Positions 36,205-46,747 of a DNA stretch of 64,000 nt are shown here, piece after piece. Position 1 is the first letter of the stretch, and every line of letters starts with the position of its first letter. The notes beneath the pieces are model-generated. The model had not been told where the DNA came from, did not search any database, and saw nothing but the letters and a program-made list of their open reading frames with translations. Source of the stretch: Pseudomonas ovata (GTDB taxonomy: Bacteria > Pseudomonadota > Gammaproteobacteria > Pseudomonadales > Pseudomonadaceae); assembly GCF_003131185.1 (NCBI RefSeq), contig NZ_QFFU01000004.1, positions 1 to 64,000 on the forward strand. The letters run 5' to 3'. The position numbers and the translations under genes are program-made.

Positions 36205-39200
36205 ATGCCTTCCTTGCGTGCGTTCCTGGTAGCCGCCATCCTCGGCCTGTGCCTTTCCACTTCTGTCACGGCGCTGGCCGCCGACCCGCCGAGCCGCGAC
36301 AGCGTCCAGCAAAGCCTGGACAAGATCGGCGACCGCAAGCTGCCGGAGGCCGACCAGAAGGCGCTGCAGCAAGTGCTCGAGCAGACCCTGGCCTTTCTTT
36401 CCAGCCAGGACGACAGCCAGCAGAAACTGGCCGCCCTCAAGCAGCAACTGGAGCAGGCACCCAAGCAGGTGCTGGAAAACCAGCGCGAGCTGGAGCGCCT
36501 CAAGGCTAGCCAGGTGACGCCGGTGGCGCAGCGCTATGCCCGGCTCGACGTGCCGCAGCTTGAACAACTGCTCAGCGAGCGCAGCACCCAGCAGAGCGAC
36601 CTGCAAAAGGCCCTGAACGATGCCAACAGCCTGATCCTCACCGCCCAGACCCGGCCGGAACGCGCGCAGACCGAAATCAGCAACAACCAGACCCGCACCC
36701 AGCAGATCAATGCCATCCTCAAGGCCGGCAAGGAAGGCGGCAAGACCCTGAGCGCCGACCAGCGCAACCTGTACAACGCCGAGTTGGCCTCGCTCAGCGC
36801 CGTCAGCCTGTTGCGCCGCCAGGAGCTGGCCGGCAACAGCCAGTTGCAAGACCTGGGCAACAGCCAGCACGACCTGCTGAGCGAAAAGGTCCAGCGCCAG
36901 GACCAGGAAATCCAGGACCTGCAGACCCTGATCAACGACAAGCGTCGTACCCAGTCGCAGAAGACCGTTGAAGAACTGGCGCTGGAAGCACAGAAATCCG
37001 GCGGCAGCAGCCTGCTGGCCACCGAAAGCGCGGCCAACCTCAAGCTCTCCGACTACCTGCTGCGCGGCACCGACCGGCTCAACGAACTGAACCAGACCAA
37101 CCTCAAGACCAAGCAGCAACTGGACAACCTGACCCAGACCGACCAGGCGCTGGACGAGCAGATCAATGTGCTCAGCGGCAGCCTGCTGCTGTCGAAGATT
37201 CTCTACCGGCAAAAGCAGGCGCTGCCGCACCTGCAACTGGACCGTAACCTGGCCGATGAAATCGCCGACATCCGCCTGTACCAGTTCGAGCTCAACCAGC
37301 AACGCGAACAGATGAGCACGCCGCTGGCGTACGTTGAAAAACTGCTCACCACCCAACCGCAGGAGGAGATCACTCCGGCGCTGCGCCGCACGCTGATGGA
37401 CCTGGCGGTCACCCGCAACGACCTGCTCGAACGCCTCAACCGCCTGCTGGCCTCGATGCTCAATGAGTCGATCACCCTGCAGCTGAACCAGAAGCAGCTG
37501 ATCAGCACGGCCATCAGCCTGCGCGCCACCCTCGACGAGCAGATGTTCTGGATCCCCAGCAACAAACCGCTGGACGTGGAGTGGTTCCAGGGCATCGGCC
37601 CGCGCCTGCACAAACAGATCACCACCCTGCCCTGGACTTCGAGCATCAGCGAACTGTTCGAAGGCCTGACCCAGCACCCGCTGCTGTTCGTCCCGCTGCT
37701 GCTGCTGATCGGCGTGCTGACCTGGCGGCGCAATGCCCTGTACGCCAAGCTCAACCAGCTGCATGCCGACATCGGCCACTTCCGCCGCGATAACCAGTGG
37801 AAGACGCCGCTGGCACTGCTGATCAATATCCTCCTGGCCCTGCCCGTGGCGCTGGGCCTGGCCTCGTGCGGCTATGCCTTGCAGATCGATGCACGCGGGC
37901 AGAATGCCAACCTGGGCCTGGCGCTGCAGGAAGTGGCCTTGACCTGGCTGGTGTTCTACACCGCCTACCGGGTGCTGGCGCCGGGCGGCGTGGCGCAGCT
38001 GCATTTTCGCTGGGAACCGGTGCAGGTCGAGTTCCTGCGCCGCTGGATCCGCCGCCTGGGCCTGGTGGTGCTGGCGCTGGTGGCGGTGGTCGCCGTGGCC
38101 GAGCATCAACCGGCGGCGCTGGCCGACGATGTGCTGGGCATCGGCGTGGTACTCAGTTGCTACGCGCTGATGACCCTGCTGCTGGGCCGCCTGCTGCTGG
38201 CCAGCCCCACGCACCACAACGCCTCGCTGTTTCGCAAGGCACTGGGACTGGCCTTCACCGCCCTGCCAGCGGCGCTGTTCATCGCCGTGTGCTTTGGCTA
38301 CTACTACACCGCGCTCAAGCTGACCGACCGGCTTATCGACACCCTGTACCTGTTGCTGCTGTGGCTGGTGGTCGAGGCCACGTTCATCCGCGGCCTCAAC
38401 GTTGCGGCCCGGCGCCTGGCCTACCAGCGTGCCCTGGCCAAGCGCCAGGCGGCCCGGGAAAACGGCGACAGCGATGTGCCCGTCGAAGAGCCCAAGCTGG
38501 ACATCGAGCAGGTCAACCAGCAATCGCTGCGCCTGATCCGCCTGGCCCTGATGTGCTTGTTCATCGGTGCGATGTACTGGGTCTGGGCCGACCTGATCAC
38601 CGTATTCTCCTACCTGGACAACGTCACCCTGTACGAATACACCAGCGGCACCGGCGCCAACATGAGCATGGTGCCGATCAGCCTGGGCGACATGCTCGGC
38701 GCCCTGGTGATCATCGTCATCACCTTCGTGCTGGCACGCAACCTGCCCGGCCTGCTGGAAGTCTTCGTGCTGTCACGCCTGAGCCTGGCCCAGGGCAGCG
38801 CCTATGCCACCACCACGCTGCTGTCCTACACCATTGCCGGCGTGGGCTTCGTGACCACCCTGTCGACCCTCGGGGTCAGCTGGGACAAGCTGCAATGGCT
38901 GGTGGCTGCGCTGTCGGTGGGCCTGGGCTTCGGCATGCAGGAAATCTTCGCCAACTTCATTTCCGGGATCATGATCCTGTTCGAGCGTCCGGTGCGCATT
39001 GGCGACACCATCACCATCGGCAACCTGTCGGGCACGGTCAGCAAGATCCGTATCCGCGCCACGACCATCACCGACTTTGACCGCAAGGACATCATTGTCC
39101 CGAACAAGACCTTCATCACCGGCCAGTTGATCAACTGGTCGCTGACCGACACCGTGACGCGTGTGACCCTCAAGCTGGGTGTCGACTACGGCTCGGACCT

Positions 39201-39594
39201 GGACCTGGTGCGCAACCTGTTGCTGCAGGCCGCCCGCGAGAACCCGCGGGTGCTCAAGGAGCCGGAGCCGATCGTGTACTTCCTCAACTTCGGCGAAAGC
39301 ACCCTGGACCACGAACTGCGCATGCACGTGCGCGACCTGGGCGATCGCAACCCGGTGCTGGACGAGATCAACCGCTTCATCAACCGCGAGTTCAAGAAGC
39401 AGAAGATCAACATCTCGTTCCGGCAGATGGAGGTCTACCTGAAGAACATCAACGGTGGCGAACTCAAGCTGGTGCCCCTCGACCCGGCCGGACAACCGGT
39501 CCCACCCGCCAAGGCCACCACGCCCCTGAACATCGACAAATCCCCGGTCACCCCCAAGGACGTGCCCGAGCCACCCGAGGCCAAACTGGATTGA
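36205..39594 (+). CDS. mscK: MscK/KefA-type mechanosensitive channel
   Basis: A protein of 1129 residues in the large MscS subfamily. A signal peptide (FLVAAILGLCLSTSVTALAA) leads into a long periplasmic coiled-coil region rich in Q, L and E (about 30–480), then about 11 membrane spans (about 490–960) and the conserved MscS pore and beta domain (LSVGLGFGMQEIFANFISGIMIL, PVRIGDTITIGNLSGTVSKI, DRKDIIVPNKTFITGQLINW). The final 40 residues are Pro-rich. Start ATG 36205 is preferred; GTG 36199 is also in frame. It protects against osmotic downshock and, in E. coli MscK, is gated with potassium. Single gene between REP elements. Confidence 0.9.
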   Translation: MPSLRAFLVAAILGLCLSTSVTALAADPPSRDSVQQSLDKIGDRKLPEADQKALQQVLEQTLAFLSSQDDSQQKLAALKQQLEQAPKQVLENQRELERLKASQVTPVAQRYARLDVPQLEQLLSERSTQQSDLQKALNDANSLILTAQTRPERAQTEISNNQTRTQQINAILKAGKEGGKTLSADQRNLYNAELASLSAVSLLRRQELAGNSQLQDLGNSQHDLLSEKVQRQDQEIQDLQTLINDKRRTQSQKTVEELALEAQKSGGSSLLATESAANLKLSDYLLRGTDRLNELNQTNLKTKQQLDNLTQTDQALDEQINVLSGSLLLSKILYRQKQALPHLQLDRNLADEIADIRLYQFELNQQREQMSTPLAYVEKLLTTQPQEEITPALRRTLMDLAVTRNDLLERLNRLLASMLNESITLQLNQKQLISTAISLRATLDEQMFWIPSNKPLDVEWFQGIGPRLHKQITTLPWTSSISELFEGLTQHPLLFVPLLLLIGVLTWRRNALYAKLNQLHADIGHFRRDNQWKTPLALLINILLALPVALGLASCGYALQIDARGQNANLGLALQEVALTWLVFYTAYRVLAPGGVAQLHFRWEPVQVEFLRRWIRRLGLVVLALVAVVAVAEHQPAALADDVLGIGVVLSCYALMTLLLGRLLLASPTHHNASLFRKALGLAFTALPAALFIAVCFGYYYTALKLTDRLIDTLYLLLLWLVVEATFIRGLNVAARRLAYQRALAKRQAARENGDSDVPVEEPKLDIEQVNQQSLRLIRLALMCLFIGAMYWVWADLITVFSYLDNVTLYEYTSGTGANMSMVPISLGDMLGALVIIVITFVLARNLPGLLEVFVLSRLSLAQGSAYATTTLLSYTIAGVGFVTTLSTLGVSWDKLQWLVAALSVGLGFGMQEIFANFISGIMILFERPVRIGDTITIGNLSGTVSKIRIRATTITDFDRKDIIVPNKTFITGQLINWSLTDTVTRVTLKLGVDYGSDLDLVRNLLLQAARENPRVLKEPEPIVYFLNFGESTLDHELRMHVRDLGDRNPVLDEINRFINREFKKQKINISFRQMEVYLKNINGGELKLVPLDPAGQPVPPAKATTPLNIDKSPVTPKDVPEPPEAKLD

Positions 39595-39612
39595 ACCCTA
39601 TGCCGCCGCCCT

Positions 39613-39752
39613 GTAGGAGCGCGCTTGCCCGCGACCGGCTGCGTCAGCAGTCGTAAATTTGTAGCGTTTCGCAGATTTACAGTCGGAAATTTGCAGCGTT
39701 TCTGAAATTTTGCGAGCGCTTTGCGCTCGGTCGCGGGCAAGCGCGCTCCTAC
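39613..39752. repeat. REP/BIME element between mscK and the chemoreceptor gene
   Basis: The unit opens GTAGGAGCGCGCTTGCC and closes GCGGGCAAGCGCGCTCCTAC, with inner arms CAGCAGTCGTAAATTTGTAG and TGAAATTTTGCGAGCGC. It sits between the convergent 3-prime ends of mscK and the chemoreceptor gene. Confidence 0.9.
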
Positions 39753-39763
39753 TGTGTAGCGGG

Positions 39764-41647
39764 TCATAACCTGAACGTCGCGACGATGGCGCTCAGGCGG
39801 CCGGCCTCGTTGTCCAGTTGGGCGCATGCCTGCAAGGTCGCAGCCAGGTTATCGGTGCTGTGTTCGTTCAGGCGGCTGATTTCATGCACGTCGCGGTTGA
39901 GCTGCTCCACGGCCGTCGACTGCTGCTCGGTCGCGGCCGCCACGGTGAGGTTGACGTCATCAATCTGACCGATGCGCGCCACCACCGCCTGCAGGCTGGC
40001 GCCGGCCTCAGTGGCCACCGCCACGCTGCGGCTGCCCATGTCATGGCTGACCAGCATGGTCTGCGCCGCCTGGGTGGCGCCTTGTTGCAGCGCCTCGATC
40101 ACCCCGCGGATTTCCTCGGTGGCTTGCTGGGTGTGGTGCGCCAGGCTCCTGACTTCATCGGCCACCACGGCAAAGCCGCGCCCGGCATCCCCGGCCCGGG
40201 CTGCCTCGATGGCCGCGTTCAGCGCCAGCAGGTTGGTCTTGGCCGACACCGCCGAGATCACTTCCAGCACCTTGCCGATGTTCGAGCTGCGCGCATTGAG
40301 GTCCTCGATCTGCGCGCGGGTGTTTTCGATATTGCCTTGCAGGCGGCGCATCGTGCTCACCGTGTCCTCGACCAGCGTGCAGCTGGAGCTGACCTGCGTG
40401 CGTGCCTCGGACGCCTCCCGGGAAGCCGCCGAGGCACTGCCGGCGATGTTTTGCGCCGTGGCGCCCAGCTCCTCGATGGCGGCGGCAATGCTGGTGGTGT
40501 AGCCGGCCTGGCTGCGGGCCTTTTCCACCGACGAATTGGAGGCGCCCAGCACACTCCGGGTTGCCTGCTTCAGGGTCTGGGTGGTCGATGAGACCTCGCT
40601 GATCGACGCATGCAGGCGGTCGACAAAACGATTGAACCCCTGCGCCAGCAAGCCGAACTCATCCTGCGAGGCAATCGCGAGGCGCCGGGTCAGGTCGCCC
40701 TCGCCCTGGGCGATGTCCTGCATGGCCTGGCTGATCTGGCGCAAGGGTTTCATCAGCACACGCAGCGCCAGCCCCAGCAGCAGCAAGGTGACCAGCACCG
40801 CAATCACGGTGGCAATGATCGCCGCCTGACGAAACGCTGCCAGGCTGGCCAGCACCACGGGGCGGTCGAGGGCGATGCCGATGTACCAGTCCTGTGACGG
40901 CACACCCTTGATGGGTGCAAACAGGGTCAGTTTTTCGCCATCGGCCGCCGTGGCCTCGCTCAGTTGATCGGTCAATGCCGGGGCCTGGCCCATGAACAGG
41001 TCAGCCAGGGTCTTGCCGATCATGGCCTTGTCCGGGTGCACCAGGATCTTGCCGTCCTTGTTGACCATGAAGGCATAGCCACGGCCTTCGAACGCTTGCG
41101 CATTGAGGGTGCGGGCAATGGTCTCGATGCTCAGGTTGACGCCAAACACGCCCAGCACCTGTGCGCCTGCGCGAATCGGCACCGCCTGGCTGATGACCCG
41201 GTAATCGATGCCGACCCCGACATAGGGCTCGGTCATCACCGCACCCGACGCGATGGCGTCCTTGTACCAGGGCCGCTGGCGGCTGTCGTAGTCGGCGGGC
41301 ATCTGCCGGGGCGGCTCGATATGAAAAGCGCCCTCGCGGGTGCCGACGTAACTGGCCACGAAGGTCTCCTGCAACACCGGTGTGCGCAGTGTTTCCAGCA
41401 GGCGGGCAGGCTCGGGATCGCGGCCGAGTTGCTCGGCCATGCCCTTGACCAGCAACAGCCGGCCGTCCAGCCAGCTCTGGATATCGTGGGCCATGGCACC
41501 GGCCAGGTTGCGCGTGCTGTGCTCGAGGCGCTGCAGGGTGTCATGACGCAGGCGCATATCGTTCAGGGCACAGAACACCCCGAACACCAGCATGATCACC
41601 AGCGAGGCGCTCAGCAGGACTTTCTGGTTGAACCCGAGAGGCTTCAT
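39764..41647 (-). CDS. Methyl-accepting chemotaxis protein with a dCache_1 sensor
   Basis: A 627-residue chemoreceptor: TM1 (about 10–28), periplasmic dCache_1 domain (about 35–270), TM2 (about 275–300), HAMP (about 300–355) and a signalling domain with the hairpin tip [30 protein letters not shown]. The sensor has the Y120, R125, W127, Y128 pattern of amino-acid-binding dCache domains (PctA type), but the two Asp positions that hold the amino group read Gly144 (PYVG) and Asn171 (GVFGVNLS). It may thus bind another ligand. No CheW-binding pentapeptide tail is seen. Single gene flanked by REP elements. Confidence 0.9.
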   Translation of the reverse strand: MKPLGFNQKVLLSASLVIMLVFGVFCALNDMRLRHDTLQRLEHSTRNLAGAMAHDIQSWLDGRLLLVKGMAEQLGRDPEPARLLETLRTPVLQETFVASYVGTREGAFHIEPPRQMPADYDSRQRPWYKDAIASGAVMTEPYVGVGIDYRVISQAVPIRAGAQVLGVFGVNLSIETIARTLNAQAFEGRGYAFMVNKDGKILVHPDKAMIGKTLADLFMGQAPALTDQLSEATAADGEKLTLFAPIKGVPSQDWYIGIALDRPVVLASLAAFRQAAIIATVIAVLVTLLLLGLALRVLMKPLRQISQAMQDIAQGEGDLTRRLAIASQDEFGLLAQGFNRFVDRLHASISEVSSTTQTLKQATRSVLGASNSSVEKARSQAGYTTSIAAAIEELGATAQNIAGSASAASREASEARTQVSSSCTLVEDTVSTMRRLQGNIENTRAQIEDLNARSSNIGKVLEVISAVSAKTNLLALNAAIEAARAGDAGRGFAVVADEVRSLAHHTQQATEEIRGVIEALQQGATQAAQTMLVSHDMGSRSVAVATEAGASLQAVVARIGQIDDVNLTVAAATEQQSTAVEQLNRDVHEISRLNEHSTDNLAATLQACAQLDNEAGRLSAIVATFRL

Positions 41648-41689
41648 CGGTTATTTCCTCGTGATGGCGTTCAGATCGACGCATGACTT

Positions 41690-41797
41690 GTAGGAGCCCG
41701 CTTGCCGGCGACCGAGTGCGGAGCGCTCGCAGAAATCTGCGAAACGCTGCAAATTTACGACTGCTGCGCAGCCGGTCGCGGGTAAACGCGCTCCTAC
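41690..41797. repeat. REP/BIME element upstream of the chemoreceptor gene
   Basis: The unit opens GTAGGAGCCCGCTTGCCGGC and closes GGGTAAACGCGCTCCTAC; both outer arms carry substitutions relative to the common form. Inner arms GCAGAAATCTGCGAAACGCT and AATTTACGACTGCTGCGCAG match the neighbour at 41841. Confidence 0.85.
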
Positions 41798-41840
41798 CGG
41801 GTCCCATGTTTGCTGCAAGACAGCGTTGTGTCAGTGACAC

Positions 41841-41940
41841 AGCTTGCCGGCGACCGAGTGCGGAGCGCTTGCAGAAATCTGCGAAACGCTGAGAATTTAC
41901 GACTGCTGCGCAGCCGGTCGCGGGCAGAGCGCGCTCCTAC
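41841..41940. repeat. REP/BIME element downstream of the OprD-family gene
   Basis: Starting AGCTTGCCGGCGACCGAGTG and ending GGGCAGAGCGCGCTCCTAC. The left GTAGGAG edge is missing and replaced by GTGACAC. The inside is nearly the same as the copy at 41690, so the two look like a recent tandem duplication. Confidence 0.85.
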
Positions 41941-41943
41941 GGG

Positions 41944-43185
41944 TTACCAGAGCGCCAGGGTGTAGCTCAGGATCAGGCGGGTTTCGTCCAGGTCATTGCC
42001 GAAGGTGGAGCGCACCGTGGCATTGCGCACCTTGAGGCCGACATTCTTCAGCGGCCCGCTTTGCACCACGTAGCCCAGGTCGGTGTTGCGCTCCCATTCC
42101 TTGCCGGTATTGCTGCCGGCAACGCGCACGTTGTCGCCGCTGACATAGCGGGTCATGAAGGTCAGGCCGGGGACGCCCAGGGCGGCAAAGTTGTAGTCGT
42201 AACGCACTTGCCAGGAGCGCTCCTCGCTATTGGCAAAGTCATTGATCTGCACAAAGTTGACCAGGTACGGGTCACTGTTGGCGATGTACGGAAACGGGTC
42301 GTCGCCGCTCATGCGCTGGTAGGCGGCGGTGAACACGCTGGCGCCCAGGGTGTAGGCCACCAGGCCGTTGGCTGCGCGGTTGTCCAGCGCGCGGAAGTTG
42401 CCATCTTCGGTACTTTTCGAATAACGCAAATCAAACTTCAATGACTGTTTATCGGCCAGGGGAATCTCATACACCACGCCACCGAAGTACTGCCGATAAA
42501 CATCTTCCAGATTGCCGTAATAGGCACTGACACTCAGGGCCTTATTAAAGGCGTAGGTACCGCCACCAAATACAAACTCGTCACTGACCCCGCCCACGCG
42601 GTTACCGGTAAAGTCCTGGTAGTTTGACGAGCTGTTGAACTTGATCTGGGTCAACTTGCCGCCTTGCAGCGTCAGGTTGTCGATGTCCTTTGAGTTGAGT
42701 AATGCCCCTTCGAAGGTGGCCGGCAGCAGGCGCGTGTCGTTGCTCGACACCACCGGGGTGCGAAACGCCAGCGAGCCGACCTTGAGCACGGTTTCGGAAA
42801 TCTTCGCCTTGGCCGTCAGGCCCAGCTTGGCGTATTCGTCCTGCGAGCCACGGCCATTGCGCGAGCTCAGGTCCGCCGGCAAGAGGCCCGTGCCACCGGA
42901 GCCATCGCCGCCATCGAGCTTGAACCCGACCATCCCCAGCGCATCGAGCCCCAGCCCCACGGTGCCGGCGGTGTAGCCCGACTCGAAACGCAACAAGGCG
43001 CCTTGCGCCCATTCGGCAGCGTGATCGCGCTGGGCCGTGGGCGGGCCGTTGCGAAAGTCGCGGTTAAAGTAGAAGTTGCGCAACTCCACACTGGCCTTGC
43101 TATCGGCCATAAAGTCCGCCGACGCCTCCAGTGGCAACAGGGACACACACGCACACGCGATCGCAACCGTCTTGGTCATCGACAT
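41944..43185 (-). CDS. OprD-family outer-membrane porin
   Basis: A 413-residue outer-membrane protein of the OprD (OccD/OccK) substrate-specific channel family. A signal peptide (VAIACACVSLLPLEASA) precedes DFMADSKASVELRNFYFNRDFR, the usual mature N-terminus, and RDHAAEWAQGALLRFESGYTAGTVGLGLDA. The C-terminus RLILSYTLALW ends with an aromatic residue as required for barrel assembly. CAGGAG lies eight bases before ATG 43185. It lies downstream of the pxp/biotin carboxylase operon on the same strand after a 147-base AT-rich gap, so it has room for its own promoter. Its substrate may be the compound used by that operon, but this is only inference. Confidence 0.88.
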   Translation of the reverse strand: MSMTKTVAIACACVSLLPLEASADFMADSKASVELRNFYFNRDFRNGPPTAQRDHAAEWAQGALLRFESGYTAGTVGLGLDALGMVGFKLDGGDGSGGTGLLPADLSSRNGRGSQDEYAKLGLTAKAKISETVLKVGSLAFRTPVVSSNDTRLLPATFEGALLNSKDIDNLTLQGGKLTQIKFNSSSNYQDFTGNRVGGVSDEFVFGGGTYAFNKALSVSAYYGNLEDVYRQYFGGVVYEIPLADKQSLKFDLRYSKSTEDGNFRALDNRAANGLVAYTLGASVFTAAYQRMSGDDPFPYIANSDPYLVNFVQINDFANSEERSWQVRYDYNFAALGVPGLTFMTRYVSGDNVRVAGSNTGKEWERNTDLGYVVQSGPLKNVGLKVRNATVRSTFGNDLDETRLILSYTLALW

Positions 43186-43332
43186 TTGATTAACTCCTGA
43201 GAAGGGGCAGATTCAATCGAAACGCTTTTTTTATTTATAAGTAATGCGGGTAACTCGACACACGTACTCGCGGCAGCCGGCGGCCGCCGGACATGAAGTC
43301 CGACAGCGTGCTGGCCTTAAAACAACAGCGGT

Positions 43333-45069
43333 TTAAACAGTTTCAATACGGCCGATGAGCGCCTTGGCCTCGAAATAACGACCCGGTTGTTCCTTGATGA
43401 CCAACCGCCCGGCACACGGCGCCAGGATCGAGGTTTCCATCTTCATCGACTCCATGACCGCAATCACCTGCCCGGCCTCGACGGCGGCGCCGTCTTCGAC
43501 GACCCAGGCGTGCAGGTTGCCGGCCACCGGGCTGGCCACCGCCTGCGGGTCGAGCGCTTCGGCCGGCACGCTGTGGTCGCGGTCGCTGGCGGCCTGGTTC
43601 AGGCTCAGGCCACGCAATAGCGCGGCCGGCAGGCCCAGGTCGTGGCGCTTGCCGTCGATTTCGATAAAGGTGCGCAGCACCTCAGCGTCTGCCGCCGTGC
43701 CGCTGCGCGGGGCGATGGTGACCTGCTCGGCAAAGTCGGTCTCGATCCAGCGGGTGTGCACCGCAAAGGTATCGGGGGCGGTGAAGTCGCCGTGGGCCAT
43801 GACCGCCTGATGGAACGGCAGCACGGTGGCCACGCCTTCGACCTTGAACTCGGCCAGCGCGCGGCGCGCCCGGCTGATCGCCTGTTCGCGGGTGGCGCCG
43901 GTGACGATCAGCTTGGCGATCATCGAATCGAAGTTGGGCGACACACGCGAACCTTCGACCACGCCGGTGTCCAGCCGCACGCCGGGGCCGGACGGCGCAC
44001 GGAAGCGCTCGATGACGCCCGGCGTAGGCAGGAAGCCGTTACCGGCATCCTCGGCGTTGATGCGGAACTCGAAGCTGTGGCCGCGTGGCACCGGGGTGTC
44101 CTGGAACGACAGCGGCAAGCCTTCGGCCACGCGCAACTGCTCGATCACCAGATCGATGCCGCTGGTTTCCTCGGTCACCGGGTGTTCGACCTGCAGGCGG
44201 GTGTTCACCTCCAGGAACGACAAGGTGTCATCGCCGCTGAGCAGGAACTCCACGGTGCCGGCGCCCACGTAGCCGGCCTCGGCGCAGATGGCCCGGGCCG
44301 AGTCATGAATGCGCTGGCGCAATTCATCGCTCAGGAACGGTGCCGGTGCTTCCTCGATCAGCTTCTGGTTGCGGCGTTGCAGCGAGCAATCGCGGGTGCC
44401 GACCACGACCACGCGGCCATGACGGTCAGCGATGATCTGCGCCTCGATATGCCGCGGGCGGTGCAGGAAGCGCTCCAGGAAGCACTCGCCACGGCCGAAG
44501 GCAGCGACGGCTTCGCGCACCGCCGACTCGTACAACTCGGTGATGTCGTCCATCTGCCAGACCACTTTCAGGCCACGGCCGCCGCCACCGAACGCCGCCT
44601 TGATGGCAATCGGCAAGCCATGCTGCTCGGCAAAGGCGATCACCTCGGCCGCGTCACTGACCGGGTTGGCGGTGCCGGCCACCAGCGGCGCGCCGACCTT
44701 CAGGGCGATGTGCCGGGCCTGGACCTTGTCGCCCAGGGCATCGATGGTCGCCGGGTCCGGACCGATCCAGGTCAGGCCGGCGTCGAGCACGGCGCGGGCA
44801 AAGTCGGCGCGCTCGGACAGAAAGCCATAGCCTGGGTGCACGGCATCGGCGCCGGCGCGGGCGGCCACGGCCAGCAGTTTTTCGATGTTCAGGTAGGTGT
44901 CGCTGGAGCGCTCGCCTTGCAGGGCCCAGGCTTCATCGGCCACCTGCACATGCAGGGCGTCGATGTCGCCATCGGCATACACCGCCACCGAGGCCACGCC
45001 GTAGTCGCGGCAGGCACGGGCAATTCGAACAGCGATTTCACCACGGTTGGCAATCAGGACCTTTTTCAT
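43333..45069 (-). CDS. Biotin carboxylase with C-terminal biotinyl domain (PxpBC-associated)
   Basis: A 578-residue ATP-grasp biotin carboxylase (residues 1–450; [45 protein letters not shown]) joined to a biotinyl carrier domain whose target lysine is Lys543 in MESMKMET. There is no acetyl- or propionyl-CoA carboxyltransferase gene beside it. Instead it overlaps the fused pxpBC gene by four bases. In urea carboxylase the carboxyltransferase part is related to the PxpB/PxpC (AHS1/AHS2) fold, so this protein and PxpBC may act together as a split amide carboxylase. The acetyl-CoA carboxylase label often given to such genes is doubtful here. Confidence 0.88.
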   Translation of the reverse strand: MKKVLIANRGEIAVRIARACRDYGVASVAVYADGDIDALHVQVADEAWALQGERSSDTYLNIEKLLAVAARAGADAVHPGYGFLSERADFARAVLDAGLTWIGPDPATIDALGDKVQARHIALKVGAPLVAGTANPVSDAAEVIAFAEQHGLPIAIKAAFGGGGRGLKVVWQMDDITELYESAVREAVAAFGRGECFLERFLHRPRHIEAQIIADRHGRVVVVGTRDCSLQRRNQKLIEEAPAPFLSDELRQRIHDSARAICAEAGYVGAGTVEFLLSGDDTLSFLEVNTRLQVEHPVTEETSGIDLVIEQLRVAEGLPLSFQDTPVPRGHSFEFRINAEDAGNGFLPTPGVIERFRAPSGPGVRLDTGVVEGSRVSPNFDSMIAKLIVTGATREQAISRARRALAEFKVEGVATVLPFHQAVMAHGDFTAPDTFAVHTRWIETDFAEQVTIAPRSGTAADAEVLRTFIEIDGKRHDLGLPAALLRGLSLNQAASDRDHSVPAEALDPQAVASPVAGNLHAWVVEDGAAVEAGQVIAVMESMKMETSILAPCAGRLVIKEQPGRYFEAKALIGRIETV

Positions 45070-46670
45070 TTTTTCTCGATCTCGTCTGAAGAGGCTGGCA
45101 GCACCGGCTCGAAGGCACTCAGCGGATTGAAGCGAATTCGCGCATTGACCGGAATCTGCCCGGCCAGGTCGATGTGGTACGGGGCGACCACACCGATCAC
45201 CGGATAACCGCCGGTCAACGGGTGGTCAGCCAGGAACAGCACCGGCTGGCCGCTGGGCGGCACTTGCAGGGCGCCGACCACGGTGCCCTCGCTGGGCAGC
45301 TCGCCCTGGATGGCGCGCTCCAGCGCCTGCTCGCCGGCCAGGCGAATGCCGATGCGGTTCGACTGTGGTGTCACCTGCCAGGTCTGTTGCGTCAGCAAGG
45401 CTTGTGCAGCCGGCGTGAACCAGTCACTGCGCGGCCCCATGATCACGTCCAGGGTGATGACTTCATCACGGTGCGGCATGGCAAACGCCGGTTGTTCGTC
45501 CAGCGCCACGGCCGGGCCGCCCGCCGTGTGTTGCAGGCCCAGGCGGTCGCCGGCGGCCAGAGGCGCAGGTCCTACCTGGGCCAGGGTGTCGGTGGACAGG
45601 CTGCCCAGCACCGGGGTCACGGCAAAGCCGCCGCGCACGGCCAGGTAACTGCGCAGGCCGGCGGTGGGTGCACCAAGGGTCAGCCGGTCGCCATTGTGCA
45701 GGCTGAACGGCGTGTACAGCGCCGGTTGCAGGCATTGGCCGCTGGCAGTACGCACCTCGACCGGTACCTGGGCGCCGGTAATGGCCACCACGGCATGACC
45801 GTGGCAGGTCAGGCTCAGGCCCCCCATCAGCACTTCCAGGGCGCCGGTGCCCGGCGCGTTGCCCACCGCCCGGTTGGCGGCGCGCAGGGCGCTGCGGTCC
45901 ATCGCGCCGGAGGCCGACACGCCCTCGCCCGCCCGGCCTGGGCGGCCCAGGTCCTGCAGCAGGGTTTGCAGGCCCGGCGCGATGATCTCAAGGTAATCCT
46001 GCGTCACCTCGGACACGGGCAAGCGCTCTGCCACCGTTACCGACAGGCCGCCGGCCGGCAACGGCCCGGCGTCGCAAAAGCGCACGCGGTAGCCGGGCTG
46101 GAACAGCGCCGGCTCTTCGCGTGCCAGGTCCCACATCTTCAAGAGCGTTACGCCGATGATCTGCCAGCCGCCGGGGCTGGCCTGTGGATAAACACCGCTG
46201 AAGCCGCCGGCCAGCGCCACGGCACCGGCCGGAATGCGCGTGCGCGGGGTGCTGCGCCGTGGCACCACGAAGCCTGCGCCGCCGCTGAGGTAGGCAAAGC
46301 CCGGCGCAAAGCCGCAGAAGGCGACGTCGTAGTCACTGCCGGTGTGGCGCGCGATGACTTCCTTGACGCTGATACCCAGCTCGCGGGCGACATCATCCAG
46401 GTCTTCACCGTTGTAATGCACCGGGATTTCGATCAGCTTGCCCGCCTGACGGACCTTGCCGTTCAGGTCGCGTGCCGCGATCTGTGCGGCCAGCGCCTCG
46501 CGACTGATCGCACCCGGGCGAAAGCTCACCAGCAAGGTCCGCGCCGCCGGAACGATCTCCTGCACGCCGGCCACCGGCGTCTGCTGCAGGGAATCGAACA
46601 GGGCGAGGGTCTCGTCCAGGTTCGCCAGTTCAACCAGAAGTGCGTCCAGGCCGGCCGGATAGAAACGCAT
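45066..46670 (-). CDS. Fused PxpB–PxpC (AHS1–AHS2) carboxyltransferase/5-oxoprolinase subunit
   Basis: A 534-residue fusion. Residues 1–215 are the PxpB/KipI/AHS1 half with [12 protein letters not shown] at 119–130, and residues 225–530 the PxpC/KipA/AHS2 half ([35 protein letters not shown]). In E. coli and B. subtilis these are separate proteins that join PxpA to make an ATP-dependent 5-oxoprolinase. Here the gene overlaps a biotin carboxylase gene and follows pxpA in one operon. A stem-loop lies between pxpA and this gene. AGGAGAGG precedes the start. Either 5-oxoproline cleavage or a biotin-dependent carboxylation of a related amide is possible. Confidence 0.88.
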   Translation of the reverse strand: MRFYPAGLDALLVELANLDETLALFDSLQQTPVAGVQEIVPAARTLLVSFRPGAISREALAAQIAARDLNGKVRQAGKLIEIPVHYNGEDLDDVARELGISVKEVIARHTGSDYDVAFCGFAPGFAYLSGGAGFVVPRRSTPRTRIPAGAVALAGGFSGVYPQASPGGWQIIGVTLLKMWDLAREEPALFQPGYRVRFCDAGPLPAGGLSVTVAERLPVSEVTQDYLEIIAPGLQTLLQDLGRPGRAGEGVSASGAMDRSALRAANRAVGNAPGTGALEVLMGGLSLTCHGHAVVAITGAQVPVEVRTASGQCLQPALYTPFSLHNGDRLTLGAPTAGLRSYLAVRGGFAVTPVLGSLSTDTLAQVGPAPLAAGDRLGLQHTAGGPAVALDEQPAFAMPHRDEVITLDVIMGPRSDWFTPAAQALLTQQTWQVTPQSNRIGIRLAGEQALERAIQGELPSEGTVVGALQVPPSGQPVLFLADHPLTGGYPVIGVVAPYHIDLAGQIPVNARIRFNPLSAFEPVLPASSDEIEKK

Positions 46671-46699
46671 GATCCTCTCCTATTTGAGGTAATCGCTGT

Positions 46700-46720
46700 C
46701 GGGGCCCGATACAGGCCCCG
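46700..46720 (-). terminator. Intra-operon hairpin between pxpA and pxpBC
   Basis: CGGGGCC and GGCCCCG pair around a seven-base loop in the 77-base gap. There is no T-run, so it more likely tunes the ratio of the two parts of the operon or protects mRNA than stops transcription fully. Confidence 0.4.
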
Positions 46721-46747
46721 GCGCGTGAATAATGGCAAAGAGTACGC

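Noticed and set aside
43333..45069. Acetyl- or propionyl-CoA carboxylase alpha subunit
   Set aside because: No acyl-CoA carboxyltransferase gene is present; the partner is a PxpBC protein overlapping the gene.
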